Notes: generated by a model from the sequence alone, not told the origin. A DNA stretch of 64,000 bases from Oscarella lobularis (GCF_947507565.1 NC_089194.1:1364001-1428000), one strand, 5' to 3'. Numbered from the stretch's first letter, positions 1 through 13,500 are shown. Made by a program: numbers and translations.

Positions 1-590
1 TGATGCGCATGGAAAGTAAGTCGCCCAATACCGTTGATCTCTTTGCTGTAGGAGACGCTACCTTGCCGTATACTAGCCTCTACGCAAGAGAGAAACGCAA
101 GACTAAAGGCGGCGTCACGCCACCCCCTATTAGAAGTAGATAGACGGCGTGAAATGGTTCTGCATGGTACGCCACGACCATCTGTTCTTTAGAGAGAAGT
201 AAGCAACTTTTGGCGTCATTATGTTGCTTGCGTTTAGCGGTGATTACACATCTGCCTCTTTGCAATGTGCTGAAATCATCTGAAAACACCGAAATGGTTC
301 TTTTATCAGGACTAAATGGGCCTGGTAAGACACCGCCGATGATATCGTTTTTAAAAGAGGTTTTAAGAAATTTCTCTGTGCGTGGATGGATCTCAAAGTT
401 GGCGCCAGTCGGCTCTTGCTAAAGCGTTCCGCGCGGGCAGTCAAAGGAAAGTTGAGTCTCGCCGTGGGGCCAAAATTGGATCCTCCCCGAGGCAAAATGC
501 TTTTAGTCCGCGATGCTCTTTGCCACACTATAAGACTCTACTCAAAACGGCACTTCTACTCAGAGCGGGTCGCAACGCTATCGCCTAAAC
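1..590. repeat. Upstream block of tandem duplication, copy 1
   Basis: This is non-coding DNA before the first large secreted-protein gene. Much of it matches 9924-10558, in front of the second copy. Both begin with TGATGCGCA, share a stretch around TTTTAAGAAATTTCTCTGTG (here near 360-380, there near 10340-10360), and end in nearly identical sequence before the ATG. The duplicated unit therefore includes promoter-proximal DNA and may extend left of the window. No convincing open frame beyond chance length was found. Confidence 0.75.
528..534 (+). promoter_or_regulatory. Putative TATA-like element, copy 1
   Basis: CTATAAG lies about 60 bp before the ATG at 591 and is kept at the same distance in the second copy (10496-10502), although nearby bases have changed. 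Conservation and spacing fit a core promoter element. No transcription start is known. Confidence 0.35.
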
Positions 591-3500
591 ATGACGACGC
601 CTCTCGCCGCTCTCGTTTTTGTTCTCATGTCCAACGCCGGCTCCGCTTACTTCCTCGGCGATCCCGGCGTTTTCGATCAAATGATCAACAAGTACGGCAA
701 CAGCATGGGCACAATGAACGAAACCGGTCTCAACATCTACATGATGGGCAACGCGCTCGTCGGCAAAGTGACGCCGCCGAGCGTCTTTCGCGTGCTCGAC
801 TTTCTCAAACTCATGCTCCCCTCCGTCGCGACGACGCTCGGCATCGACGAGGCGAATCTCGACAGTCCGTTCAATTTTCCCGTCGACAATTTCACGTTGA
901 ATATGGCCGAGAACGTTTGGTGCCTCGGCACGCAAGAACTACCGTCGATGCCTCTCATATCGCAATTCATGACTCTGTCCGACGTCACCGTGCTCGTTTG
1001 CCTCGAACTCGATCCCGAGGCGAATTCGCTTGCCGATCGACTTCAAGTGAGCGAGTTCGCGATAGCCGGCGTCTGGCAGATGGGTAGCATCGGTCTCGAA
1101 TTCAAATTCAGTCTCGTCGACTCGACGTATTATTTTCGCGGCGCGCCCACTACCGGTCTTCCCGTCGGCACGTTTATCGAGTATTTAGGTGCTAAGCTAC
1201 TTCCGGACGAATTCGCCACGCCTCTCAAGAATTCCGGACTCAATTCGTTTAGCATCGAGAATGCGCGTTTCATCGGCGTCTACGGTAGCGACGGTTTTGC
1301 TATCGGTCTATCCGGCGATCCGACTATACAAGGGTGGGGTAGCTTTCGTTGTCATGTCATTTTTACGCGTTACATCGAAAGAGAGTATCAAGAAAAGGGC
1401 GTCGCCGTGACGATCGCAATTAACTTTCCCAATTTCAAGCTCGCCAATCTCGTTCAAAGACTCTCCGGCTACGACATAAGCGACGTTCCGTTCCTCGGAA
1501 CGCTCACCATACCGGAAACGGGCGTCATCATCTCGACACGAGACTTGATACCGAACTATCTTCCCGAAGTCTTAAACGGGATCCTCGCACAAGCGAGGCC
1601 AATCTACAAAGGACTTACGTTTGCGACTGCTCTGCCTATCATACCCAATCAAGAAGCTGTCATTTTTGTCGTCCACATCGGCTCCGGCGGACTCAAGTTG
1701 ACGATCGCCGATCCGGGTCGTGCACTTACGTTGGGTAACATTCTCAGTGCCGTCATTCCTGACTTTTCACTAAGCGAACTTACCGTTCCGCCTGGAATAT
1801 CGAACATCGTTCAAACTCTTCTCAATATTCAACTGTTCAGCTTCTCGATCTCGACGAAGCCCAAGTGTATTGCCGTCGAATTCAAACTCGATCAAGCGTT
1901 CGAAGTCGTCCCAGGAATTGCACGCATTATTCATCCGTCGCTCTATATCAACGCAACGTTCTCCAAACCTCGTAAGATAGTGTTTAAGGCGGGCGGCTTT
2001 TGGGAATTCGGTTCGTCCGAGTTTCCCATTGCAATCGAACCGGCTCCTCCACCCCCAAGACTTCCCGGTCAAAATAACCAACTCGTTAAAGCGAAAGGAT
2101 TTCTTCTCACCGGTAAAGGAGACGAAATAAGCGTTCAGGGTGTCATTAGTAAATTCGACGCCGACTTCCTACCGGAAGAACTTCAGTCCGTACTTCAAGC
2201 GGCATCGATGTTAGATTTCGCCATAGAAGATCCGACATTCAAAATTCCGATTGGAACCGGTGCAAAAGGCTTCCAATGCCAATTCTCCGGCCGCCCGAGA
2301 ATCAACGGCTGGTCGGGGGTGACTCTAAACGCTGTCGTAAGCAAGACGACGGGCAAAGCGGCACTGGCCGTCGGCTTCGAGTTTGTCAACATGGGAATCG
2401 CCGATCTCGTACAGCAGTTGACTGGCGTCAGTGTCAAAGCGCTGACTCTTCTCGATCGATCACTGAAAGTCGCTGTCATGATATCTTCGCGTTCAATGGA
2501 TAACGTCGTCCTCGAAGGCGAGGCTCTGAGCCAAATTCCTCTCCGACGCGGTCTCTCCATCGTCGCCGTTTTCACATTTCCCGCCGACTGTCTCGGCGAC
2601 TCGTTCTGCGAGTTTGCTAAGGGAGCACTCGGCAGCAGCGCGAGTCTACAAATCGCCGCGACGATCACGTCGCTTCGTCAGTTTAGCTTCTCGGCCGGCG
2701 TCAACAATATCAAATTGGGCGAGGGGCTCATGCTCAGCGAAGCGGCGCTCGAATTCGCCATGGGCATGGAAACGTACGTCGGTATACGCGCCACTCTGAC
2801 GCTCAGCGATCCGCCGCTCTCCTTCACCGGATGGGTCCGAGCCGGCATTCAAGGTCTCGAACTCGGCATGACAATGAGCGGCATGTGGAAACGACCGTTC
2901 GGCATCGATTTCCTCGCCTTCGGCAAAGGCATCATATCGATCACTCTCAAACCCGGAGTCCCGCTTCCCGGTATCGAATTGGGCGGCGAAGTACGCGTGG
3001 GGAAACTCGACAGTGGACGCGAAATCATCGCCGCCGTCTATCTCGGCATCGATCCGACGATGCCTCGTCGTAATTATTTCTACGGATCGATCAATAAACT
3101 GACGATCGGTTCCGTACTCCAAGCGTTTGACATCCAATTGTCGTTGCCCAAATGTCTAGCCGACAGCGGTCTTCCCTACGGACTTAAAGTGTCGTTTTCG
3201 TTAGACTCGCGCGAACTTGTTCCGTCGGGTATCGTCATACCCCAAGGCTTCGTTCTGAACGGGACGATTGACATTCTCGGCTGGCGACTCAAGGCCTATA
3301 TCAACATCGGTCTTCCACGTGGCATTAAAATTGACATTCGCATGGATCCACTCACTATAGGAGGCGGCGTTTTGAAACTGTACAAATCGAGCACCGAAAC
3401 GACGGTCGGTCCGCTTCTCGTCGCCGACGTCACCGCTTCGCCGCCAAACGTCAACGTCACGGCGGCGGGATACGTGAGCTTGTTCTTTGGAATGATGGAA

Positions 3501-5663
3501 GCGGAAATCTTTCTTCAAATAACAAACACGCATTTTCTGTTTTACGTGCGAAGACGATTCTTCCTTTTCGAGGCCTTGTTGAAGGTCTACGCCTCGTACG
3601 GATCCCTTCAAGACGCGTCGTTTCAAGTGTACGGACTCCTATCAACCGCGTGGATGGAAGAGCTGGAGAGATCGGTTTGCGCTAAGATAGACGCAGCTGC
3701 GAAGGTGGCGACGGACAAAATAGACGAGGCGAAAAGAAAAGTCGACGGTGCTCATGCGAAGTTCGACGCCGTTGTGGCAGATCTTCGACAAAAACGCCGT
3801 AACGTCAACAGCCTTTGTGGACTTAGAACTTGTCACAAGAGTAAGATGAGAACGATTTAACGTCGACCTCTATCTTTTTTCGTTCTAGTTTGCATGGGAT
3901 GCCCGTCGTGGAATTCGTGTTGTACACGTTGGTGGGGATCATGCATAGGCTGCCCTTCGTGGAATCATTGCTGTTGGCGCGCTCCTGACCTCATATGCGA
4001 GGTGGCCAACGTGGGTTGCAAGGCGCTTCGCGGCATTGCGTACGCTGCCCTCTGGGTCGCGGAGAAAATCGTCGACGGCAGTCGATGGACGCTCGAAGTT
4101 GCCAAGGGAGTTTTGGACGCGGTCAAGTGGACCGTACGCATTGCAGCCGAAGCGGCGAAATTCATTGTTCGGCTTGGTCTCGGTGGCATCATAAGCATCA
4201 AGAAAATCGAATTCGACATCAAAATTGGAATCGTTAAATCCGGCCACTTTTCGGGCTCGATCGTCGTTTCGTTCTTGCGACGAGCCGAAATCACGATGAG
4301 TTTTTACCTGCGATTGCCGAGCGTCCAAAGCATGGCGTCGGATTTGGCCGATGCCATTTTTCCCGGCATTACGGGACGACGTAAGCGAGACGTCGATGAT
4401 CAACTTCGACGAAACATGCCCGACTACAGTCGTCGTCACTATTTGCCTGAAATGTACGTCTATAAACCGGGCTCCGTAGCCGAATACCGACCCAGACGCG
4501 AATTTCCGGAACCGGAAGAGGTGTACGAAAAAACTGAGTTCGTTGTGAGGAAGCGATCGTTGACTGACGAATTGCGAGCCGAGAAGGCGCACATCGATGC
4601 AGACCTGGTTGACATGCGTAATCGTGTTAGACAGTTTGTTCATCCAGGTTCTGCCGCAGCCGCAGCCCCTCCGGCGTCGAATGCGACTCAAAAGAAGCTT
4701 CTACCTCTTGCTCAATTGAAGCAAAGCCTCAGTAAGCAAAGCGAGCGCTGTAGATAATAGTAACGCCCTTGCATTTAATCACTGACTTAATTAATTCTGT
4801 TCTGTAGATACTTCCGCTGAAAAGTGCGCGCATTTTGGTGAAATCAAACAATTTATTCTCGAAATACCTCTTGCTATGGGAGCTGTCTACGGAGAGTGGA
4901 AAAATACCGTTGGCAATTACACAAACGAAGTCCAAGTTCTCACTGAGGGCTATACTAACGTGAGTATGCAAGAAGCAGAGACAGCCGCAAGTGCTGCACA
5001 GGCTCGGCAAGAATTTAGCGATTTGGAAGCAGCCGAGCGAAATCAATCAGACCTCGTCAAAGAGGCGAAAAATTTGCCGAACATTACAAGCACGCCCCCT
5101 TCGCTTACGGCAGAAGACGCAGTAACGTTTAGCAATAACATGACGGAAGAGACGATTAACAAGCAATTGGTTGCTGAAATTGGCAATGGTACATCGATAG
5201 GGAATCATTGCTCACAAACTCACTCGCTTTATTAATTAATAATATTATTAAGGCTATTCGGAGTGGAATCGAACTTTCAAGGACGAAGTTGTTTCTGAAA
5301 ACGTCCGAACGATCAAGTCTATCGTGCAGGCATACGGCGAGGACGTGACGGCCGAGACAGGCTTGACCCTCTCTCAATACATCAATGAAGTCTTTACGGC
5401 TCTAAAGGCTCCCTACGAAACCATTTCTCCCGGGGATACTCACTACGATTCGGCCGTTAATCTTCTCGAAAGCTTGGTGGCGATAAAAAAGGTAAATCTT
5501 CTTGTTGTAGTACGTCGTCACTATCTAATGTGTTTTAATTAATCAATAGAATTTGGATACTCTTATTAACGAGACGGTTTTTAAAGCAAAGGAAATATCT
5601 GACACTCTACTCGCTGAATTGAAGGAAATCGCGCAGATTAAAATATTCTGCTCTGCAAGCTAA
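591..5663 (+). CDS. Large secreted repeat protein of unknown family, copy A
   Basis: Five exons, 591..3840, 3889..4731, 4808..5188, 5253..5491 and 5550..5663, give 1,608 residues; introns are 48-76 nt and in frame. An N-terminal hydrophobic stretch of about 19 residues ending in Ala is a probable signal peptide. The first exon (1,083 codons) encodes a region rich in predicted beta structure with an internal duplication: sequence around nt 1282-1560 resembles that around 2258-2500, each with a Gly-Trp pair followed by a hydrophobic strand and an Ala-x-Leu-Val-Gln motif. Exon 2 begins with a doubled Cys/Trp motif (CPSWNSCC, CPSWNHCC), then amphipathic helices and a furin-type site RRKRD after residue 1250. 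Exons 3-5 look helical, with N-glycosylation sequons. I do not recognise the family. A matrix or surface precursor cut into two chains is a guess. Confidence 0.85.
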
Positions 5664-6378
5664 AGTCCAAACCCTCGATCTGGCTGAAGCTCTTGGTATG
5701 TAAGAGAACGTTACTGTAGTTGTTTCTTGTCGTTTATTTGTTTCTCTTGTTGGGTCTGATTTTTGTCATGTCTCAGACAGTAAATGTTCTGTACGTAGCC
5801 ATGACGTCAGTTACGTAAACACTTAACGTACGTCCTTCTTTCTTTTTTGCTGCTTTTCTGGAGTGAGACTAGACTTTTTCACATCTCTAAGTCGAAAGGC
5901 TGTAAGTTATTCACGTCGTTCTTCTACGACTCAACGGCATCGCGATTTCTCGCACAGATGCGGGCGGGGGCCCCCTCGAGCAAGTCTGCGCATCCTCTCG
6001 CCAACAAGCAATCCCTCGCCGTGAGCATCTGACCTCGCGCGAGAAGATCAATCAAGGTTTGATGTCTATGCGCATGCATAGCACTGGAGATAGGACGGTT
6101 TAGAGCACGGTTTACTATAGAGGCTAGCACTGCACTGCGGTTTAGAGGCGGCTAGGGCGGTTTAGAAGTTAGTAGCGCCTCTCCCCGTCAACGCCTCATC
6201 ATCTCTTTCAGCGACTCTAGGATTTTCATTGGTTAGAAGACGCGCGACGCTAGACTTCATTCTTCGACATCAAAACACATTGATACCACGACCATTATTA
6301 CATCAAACGTCAAAACGAGAAACACAATCCTTGAACTATAGGCACACATAAACCCCATGCAACTCGACGCCTTCTTTA
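5664..6378. other. Intergenic region between convergent genes
   Basis: This stretch lies between the 3' ends of the secreted-protein gene and the minus-strand nuclease gene. I see no gene in it. Around 6095-6170 the 8-mer CGGTTTAG occurs four times at irregular spacing in GC-mixed sequence. No tRNA-like or other RNA structure was recognised. Confidence 0.5.
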
Positions 6379-9300
6379 CTACGGCACAAAGAACTTCATG
6401 AAAACGGGATAGTGATCCGACACGCTATTCCAAGCGGCAAACGCTTTCATTCGAACTTTCGTCGAGGGTTTCGAATCGACAGCGCTATTGAACACCTTGA
6501 CGTCGGGAAAGACAAAATCAGAAGCGGTCAAGTCGATCAGGGGCGGGACTCGAAGAATTTCCGGATTGTAAACACGACATCCCGTGACGCCCGGCTGGTT
6601 CGCTGGGCCGCTTACCGGCCACACGTAGTCGAGCGTCGTAAACTTGTCATATTTCGTAAAGGACATGGAACTGTATCCGGCCATAGTACACCTTATAAGA
6701 GTACGAGTTAGGAACGTGAGTCGCCCTTGCCGATTTAATTCGCTCTTACTTCACTTTGGGATTAGTGAAGATCGTATTGAAGTCGCCGACGAGAAAGGCG
6801 TTCGGCCTCTTGGTTTGCGGAACTGATTTCTCGGCCTCTTTTCGGTATTTCTCGCCGGTCGCCGGGCTACTGTCGACGTTTCGCACGTGGGCGCTTATGA
6901 GCGTAAGCTTGTACACCCATGCACCTCCCTGCACGCAACGAAATTCATCATTCTGTGTTACGCTACATTGAGACGGAGACTCTTACGGCGCCTTTCGTGT
7001 AAAATTCGCACATGAACGAGGGACGAGCACCGGTGCCGACAGCGGTGGTCATGCTGATCTCTTGGCAATTTCTCGGATAGATGCCGTTCTTGACGGCGAA
7101 TCCGAGCTCTTTCGTTGTATCGGACCAGTACCAGTTTTTGTTCAGTATCAGCTTGTTCGTGCCCGAGACGCCGGTCCTCGTGATCGTGGCGTCGGGCTTC
7201 TTTTCCGTGTTCGTCTGTACTCTCGTCGCTTTCAATTCTTGCACGGCGACGATGTCAAATTTATCGAGCAGGGTCGTGAGTTTGGCTCCGCGTTTAATCT
7301 CTTTTCTTTCTTTGAAGTTGGCCTTGTGGTTGGTGTCCTTCCAATCGAGAGTCGGATCTAAGAATCTCGTATTCCACGTGGCCACTTGATAATTGGTGCC
7401 CGCGTGGGTAAACGTCACCGGTAGGTGATCGCTTAGATCTCGACTTCGAAATATGGGCATGTATCGTCTGCGCACCTTCGAATGGCAGGCGAGCAGTTCG
7501 CGATTAATATACGTAAGACGTTCGACTTGATCCCTGATTGGGAAGCGATAATTCGTCGGGGGACACGACGCTACCTGGGTCGAAAGTCTCGGCGGCTTGA
7601 AGGGAATTTTTAAACCACTGGGAGTCTCCTCGCCGACCTCTCCGTTTAGAATTGTGCCCGCCGTCTTGCCCGCGTCGCCCGTTTTCTCCGGATAATAGGT
7701 GTACATTAGGCGAACGTTTTTGCTCACGGCGAATCGATCGTAGTGCGATTCTGCAATTGGTGGCTTGCTGGGGTCCGTGTAGATCTCTTCGCGATGCGTC
7801 GTCATTCCGGGATCGTGAAACTGCATATCTTCCCTATATACGGAGAGTAATTGGATATAATAGGAAGTCATTGCGCCTTAATTCGTACAGATATTCCATT
7901 GTCTTTATCGTGTCGACGGCCGCGTCGGTTTTCGATCCGGTCGAAGAACTCTTACCTCCTCCGACGTTAAAGTCGCCGGCGATCATGACGATTTTGTTGT
8001 TCGACGTCATTGCGGCGATGTCGCTTTGAATTTGTTGCAGCTCCGTGTATCGATTGGAGGCGTAAGCGCTGGTCAGATGAACGTTATAGATGGTGAACGT
8101 GTTTGAAGACGTCGTTACAGCATTGTTCTGCGAGAGGAAAAAAAACCGCGCGAAACAATTAATTAAGGAAAAAGTAGACTTCGAATTTTCCTCTCTTTGC
8201 CAACCTTAAAGGTGCATCTCACGCTCGTTCCAGCTTGGAGCGTTTTGCAGGAGAGAATTGAAAATTTATTCGAATCGTACACGAAAGCGAATTCGTCCCT
8301 CGCGTAGAGTGCCCGACCCGGCAGGTAGCTTAGAATGTGGGTGGAAAAGAATGCTTTCTCGTCGCTAGTCGACGAGGTGAGCTGCGTTCCGACCTCCTGT
8401 AAAGCGAGTATCTCGGCTCTCTCGATGATATTTCGAAACGTTTCTGCTTGCTCGGCTCTGTAGGGACGGTTCGCGGAGAACTTCTCCAGTCCTTGCATGT
8501 TGAACGTCCCAACTGTCAAAAAAAAACAAAAGAGAATCAGATCGTATTAGGAAGAAACGAACGACGTACTCCTCGTTCCGCTCGGAATGTAGTCGTCGTG
8601 AAATGTGAGACCCTTCTTGTCTAGCTTTCGGGCTTCGCGTAGAATGCTTTTGACGTCACCTTGGGTGAAACGTCTGCCGCAGACGTAGGCGTCGTTGCAC
8701 TGGGGTTTTAGCGGCGTGCCAGTAGTCGTCGGGTCATCGCCCGGCGCGTGCGCGTCCTTGCAGAACGTGCCCGAGCTCCTGAGCGACACGAGTCCGCCGA
8801 CGCTGACAATCTTTTCCTGCGACGTTTTAGTGAAGGAGAAGAAGGCCGAGCCGCTCAGCACCGTCTTGCCTTTGCAAACGGTCAGTTGGCTGCACCGGAG
8901 AGCGATCAGTTCGTCTTTTGATTCGAATTGGCAGTTTTGAAGGGCCGTGTCTATAGACGTCATTTCCGTGGCGTAAGAAGCGGCCGATTTGTGAGCGAGC
9001 CACGACGATACGTAGATCGATCGCGCAGTATCCGAGTCTTCTCTGATTCCGTATCGATAGTTGTACGTCTGGCTGTCCGTAAACCAGGACAAAAAGGGAT
9101 AGACAGTCGGTTTCGTTTTCGGTTCCCTGGGAAGTTCAATGAGATAATATCTATTTGCCTGTTTGAATTGGGCATGGGTTATGGAAATGACGTCCCCCAG
9201 AAACTCGAAACTCATCGACGCAGCTGTGTCTTTAGGTAGGCACTCGAATGCCGTCAGTACGACTCGCGGCGACAGGAGAACGCCTTCGCATCTGCGCTTT

Positions 9301-9557
9301 AGCGTCTTCCTCGTCTTCGCGGAAGCCGACGATGGGACGACCAATTCAGTGATGACGCCGAAAGCCTGATAGTTTTTTGTAGACGCCGTATCGAACTCGC
9401 TTGCCATCGTCGCGGGAATTGGCTCGACGAACGAGCGGCGACTGATGCCGTGGCACGCGACTGGCGGCGGCGGCGAGACGACGCCGAGGACGACGAGCAG
9501 CAGAGCGGCGGCGAGCATCTTCAGCGCGCGGAGCCTCAGAAGCGACTGGCGCTCCAA
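6379..9557 (-). CDS. Secreted protein: degenerate trypsin-like domain plus two EEP nuclease-like domains
   Basis: Six exons (8570..9557, 8205..8512, 7956..8127, 6987..7876, 6750..6928, 6379..6691) join in phase to 949 residues. A Leu/Ala-rich signal peptide is present; an internal Met at 9521 could also start it. Residues of about 60-320 resemble a chymotrypsin-fold domain (VVLTAFEC where LTAAHC is expected), so the catalytic His is absent and no GDSGG is seen: a likely pseudoprotease. Two endonuclease/exonuclease/phosphatase domains follow. The first has FNMQG, LQEVG, GDFN and SDHLPV; the second has TWNTR, VQELK, GDFN and SDHYPV. Each therefore retains the Asn, Glu, Asp/Asn and Asp-His positions of the DNase I superfamily. 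Substrate (DNA, lipid or other) cannot be read from sequence. Secretion plus intact motifs suggests an extracellular hydrolase. It lies between the two secreted-protein paralogues on the opposite strand. Confidence 0.85.
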
Positions 9558-9923
9558 AGAGGATACACCCAGCCTTTTACCCCCGTTGAGTAGCTAATAG
9601 TTCGCGCACATGCCGGCCCGTTTAAGATAATTAGTTTGAATGGATCCTATTAGAGTGTGGAGGGGGGGTTGCATTTTTATCCTATTTGTGCGAGGTCTCT
9701 GGCACATCGGCGAGACTTGAGTACCCTCCACTGCGCATTTCTAACTTAGGCGAACACAAAGGAAAAAGTTATTTGATGCTTCGAGGGATCTGTTTCCCTT
9801 GACATGCGACAGTTAGCCTAATAGCGCGCCGCCCGTGTACGCTATGCTATTTGTCTGACGTAACTTTCGTGCCTAGGAGTCTGACTGATAAGAAACGAAG
9901 AGAACAAAAGAAACTTTTTTCAC
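9558..9923. other. Upstream region of the nuclease-like gene
   Basis: This 366-bp stretch lies before the minus-strand nuclease-like gene and ends where homology with the window start begins. No open frame or RNA gene is supported. It should hold the minus-strand promoter. Confidence 0.4.
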
Positions 9924-10558
9924 TGATGCGCAGGGGAAGCAAGTCACCCAGTGCCGTCGACCTCTTGACAGTAGAAGACGCTGCGTTGGGATTAGTATTG
10001 CTGTACTAGTCTCCAGGTAGGAGAGAAGACGAAATTCCCAAAGTAGCAACACGCCACCCACTTCTACAGTAATGGCTCTCGTACGTCACAACAAAAACTG
10101 TTCGTTAGAAAAGTAAGCCTTTTTTCGTGTTATAACCTGTCGTCCGCGTGAGCACTTGCGTAAAGTATTGATTTCAATAGCTATTACACGAATCCAGCGG
10201 CGATTCTTTTCAATTTGCTAATCTGACTTTATCTGAAAAGGCTATTAGACAAATCGATCCAAACGATTTTTTGCTGTTCATATCAAAACGAAGTGTGCAC
10301 GGTAAGACACCGCCGATGATCTCATTTCTAAAACGCCTTTTAAGAAATTTCTCTGTGCGTGGGAATTGACGCCAGTCGGCTCTTTCAAAAGCATTCCGCG
10401 GGCATTCGAAGTCGATGTTAGTCTGGCCGTGTGGCCAAAATCGGGATCCTCCCTAAACCGAAATAACCCGTTTAGCCCACGACGCTCTTTTGCCTCTATA
10501 AGACCCAACTCCGCGCGGCACTTCCACTCAGAGCGGGTCGCAACGCCATCGCCTAAAC
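9924..10558. repeat. Upstream block of tandem duplication, copy 2
   Basis: It matches 1-590 in patches, with small insertions: the initial TGATGCGCA, the TTTTAAGAAATTTCTCTGTG region, and the final 60 bp before the ATG are best conserved. This marks the left part of the roughly 10-kb duplicated unit. Confidence 0.75.
10496..10502 (+). promoter_or_regulatory. Putative TATA-like element, copy 2
   Basis: CTATAAG lies about 60 bp before the ATG at 10559, at the same distance as in copy 1. Retention between diverged copies is the only support. Confidence 0.35.
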
Positions 10559-13500
10559 ATGACGACGCCTCTCGCCGCTCTCGTTTTTGTTCTCATGTCG
10601 AACGCCGGCTCCGCTTACTTCCTCGGCGATCCCGGCGTTTTTGATCAAATGATCAACAAGTACGGCAACAGCATGGGCACAATGAACGAAACCGGTCTCA
10701 CCATCTACATGATGGGCGACTCGCTCGTCGGCAAGGTGACGCCGCCGAGCGTCTTTCGCGTGCTCGACTTTCTCAAACTCATGCTCCCGTCCGTCGCGGC
10801 GACGCTCGGCATCGACGAGGCGAATCTCGACAATCCGTTCAATTTTCCCGTCGACAATTTCACGCTGAACATGGCAGACAACACGTGGTGTCTCGGCACG
10901 CAAGAACTACCGTCGATGCCTCTCATATCGGACTTCATGACTCTGTCCGACGTCACCGTGCTCGTTTGCCTCGAACTCAATCCCGAAGCGAATTCGCTTG
11001 CCGATCGACTTCAAGTGAGCGAGTTCGCGATAGCGGGCGTCTGGCAAATGGGTAGCATCAGTCTCGAATTCAAATTCAGTCGCGTCGGCTCGACGTATTA
11101 TTTTCGCGGCGCGCCCACTACCGGTCTTCCCGTCGGCACGTTTATCGAGTATTTAGGTGCTAAGCTACTTCCGGACGAATTCGCCACGCCTCTCAAGAAT
11201 TCTGGACTCGATTCGTTTAGCATCGAGAATGCGCGTTTCATCGGCGTCTACGGCAGCGACGGTTTTGCCATCGGGCTATCCGGTGATCCGACTATACAAG
11301 GGTGGGGTAGCTTTCGTTGTCATGTCATTTTTACGCGCTACATCCAAAGAGAATATCAAGAAGGGGGCCTCGCCGTGACGATTGCAATTAACTTTCCCGA
11401 TTTCTCGCTCGCCAATCTCGTTCAAAAACTGTCCGGCTACGACATAAGCGACGTTCCGTTCCTCGGAACGCTCACCGTACCGGAAACGGGCGTCATCATC
11501 TCGACACGAGACTTAGTACCGGACCTTCTCCCCGAAGTCTTGGACGGTATCCTCGCACAAGCGAGGCCAGTCTACAAAGGACTCACGTTTGCGATTGCAT
11601 TGCCCATCATACCAAATCAAGCAGCCGTCATTTTCGTCGTTCACATCGGCCCCAGCGGACTCAAGTTGACGATCGCCGATCCGGGTAGCGCGCTTACGTT
11701 GGGCAACATTCTCAGCGCCGTCATTCCGAATTTTTCGCTCGACGAACTCACACTTCCACCGGGAATATCGGACCTCGTTCAAAGTCTTCTCAATATTCAG
11801 CTATTCGGCTTTTCGATATCGACGAAGCCCAAGTGCATTGCCGTCGAATTCAAAATCAATCAAGCCGTCGAAGTCGTGCCGGGATTCGCGCGCATCATCG
11901 ATCCGTCGCTCTACATCAACGTGACGTTCTCCAAACCGCGTACGATCGTCTTCAAGGCGGGCGGCTTTTGGGAATTCGGTTCGTCCGAGTTTCCCATTGG
12001 AATCGAACCGGCTCCCCTACCTCCACGACTTCCCGGTCAGAATAACGAACTTGTCAAAGCGAAAGGATTTCTCCTAACCGGTAAAGGAGACGAAATAAGC
12101 GTTCAGGGCATCATTAGTAAATTCGACGCCGACTTCCTACCGGCAGAACTTCAGTCCGTACTCCAAGCGGCATCGATGTTGGATTTCGCCATATTAGATC
12201 CGACATTCAAAATTCCAATCGGCACCGGTGCATCGGGTTTCCAATGCCAATTCTCCGGTACCCCGGAGATCAACGGCTGGTCGGGAGTGACTCTCAACGC
12301 CGTCGTGAGCAAGACGACGGGCAAGGCGGCACTCGCCGTCGGCTTCGAGTTCGCCAACACGGGAATCGCCGATCTCATACAACAGTTGACGGGCGTCAAC
12401 GTCAAAGCGCTAAGTCTCCTCGATCGATCGATGAAAGTCGCCTTCATGATATCGTCGCGTACGATGGAAGACGTCGTGCTCGAAGGCGAAGCTCTGAGCA
12501 AAATTCCTCTACGACGCGGTCTCTCCATCGTCGCCGTTTTTTCGTTCCCAGCCGACTGTCTCGGAGACTCGTTCTGCGAGTTTGCCAAGGGAGCACTCGG
12601 CAGCAGTGCGAGTATGCAAATCGCCGCGACGATTACGTCGCTTCGTCAATTTAGCTTCTCGGCCGGCGTCAACAACATCGAATTGGGCGCCGGTCTCGTT
12701 CTCAGCGAAGCGGCGCTCGAATTCGCAATCGGTACTGAGACGTACGTCGGTATACGCGCCACTCTGACGCTCAGCGATCCGCCACTCTCCTTCACCGGAT
12801 GGGTCCGAGCCGGCATTCAGGGTCTCGAACTCGGCATGACAATGACCGGCATATGGAAGCGAGCGTTCGGCATCGATTTTCTCGCCTTCGGCAACGGCAT
12901 CATATCGATTACCCTCAAACCCGGCGTCCCGGTGCCCGGTATCGAATTGGGCGGCGAAGTGCGCGTGGGACAACTCGACAGCGGACGCGAAATCATCGCC
13001 AAAGTCTATCTCGGCATCGATCCGACGATGCCGCGTCGTAATTATTTCTACGGATCGGTCAATAAATTGACAATCGGTTCCGTACTCGAAGCGTTTAACA
13101 TCGACTTGACGTTGCCCCAGTGTCTAGCCAACAGCGGTCTTCCCAATGGACTCGAAGTATCGTTTGCTCTAGAAGCGCGCGAACTTATTCCCTCGGGTAT
13201 TGTCATACCTCAAGGCTTCGTTCTGAACGGGACGATCGACATTCTCGGCTGGCGACTCAAGGCCTATATCAACATAGGCCTTCCACGTGGCATCAAAGTT
13301 GACATTCGCATGGATCCGCTCACTATAGGGGGCGGCGTTTTGAAACTGTACAAATCGAAAGCCGAGTCGTCGGTCGGTCCCCTTCTCGTCGCCGACGTCA
13401 CCGCTTCGCCGCCGAAAGTCAACGTCACGGCGGCGGGATACGTGAGCTTGTTCTTCGGAATGATCGAAGCAGAGATCTTTCTTCAAATAACGAACACGCA

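Noticed and set aside
7877-7955. Possibility that this 79-nt segment of the nuclease gene is coding rather than intron
   Set aside because: It is GC-rich and open in one frame, but reading through it shifts the frame and reaches a stop soon after. Splicing at GTAAGA and TTAAG restores the second long exon.
8570-9400. Active serine protease in the nuclease-like protein
   Set aside because: The His box reads LTAFEC and no GDSGG motif is present, so catalytic activity is unlikely.
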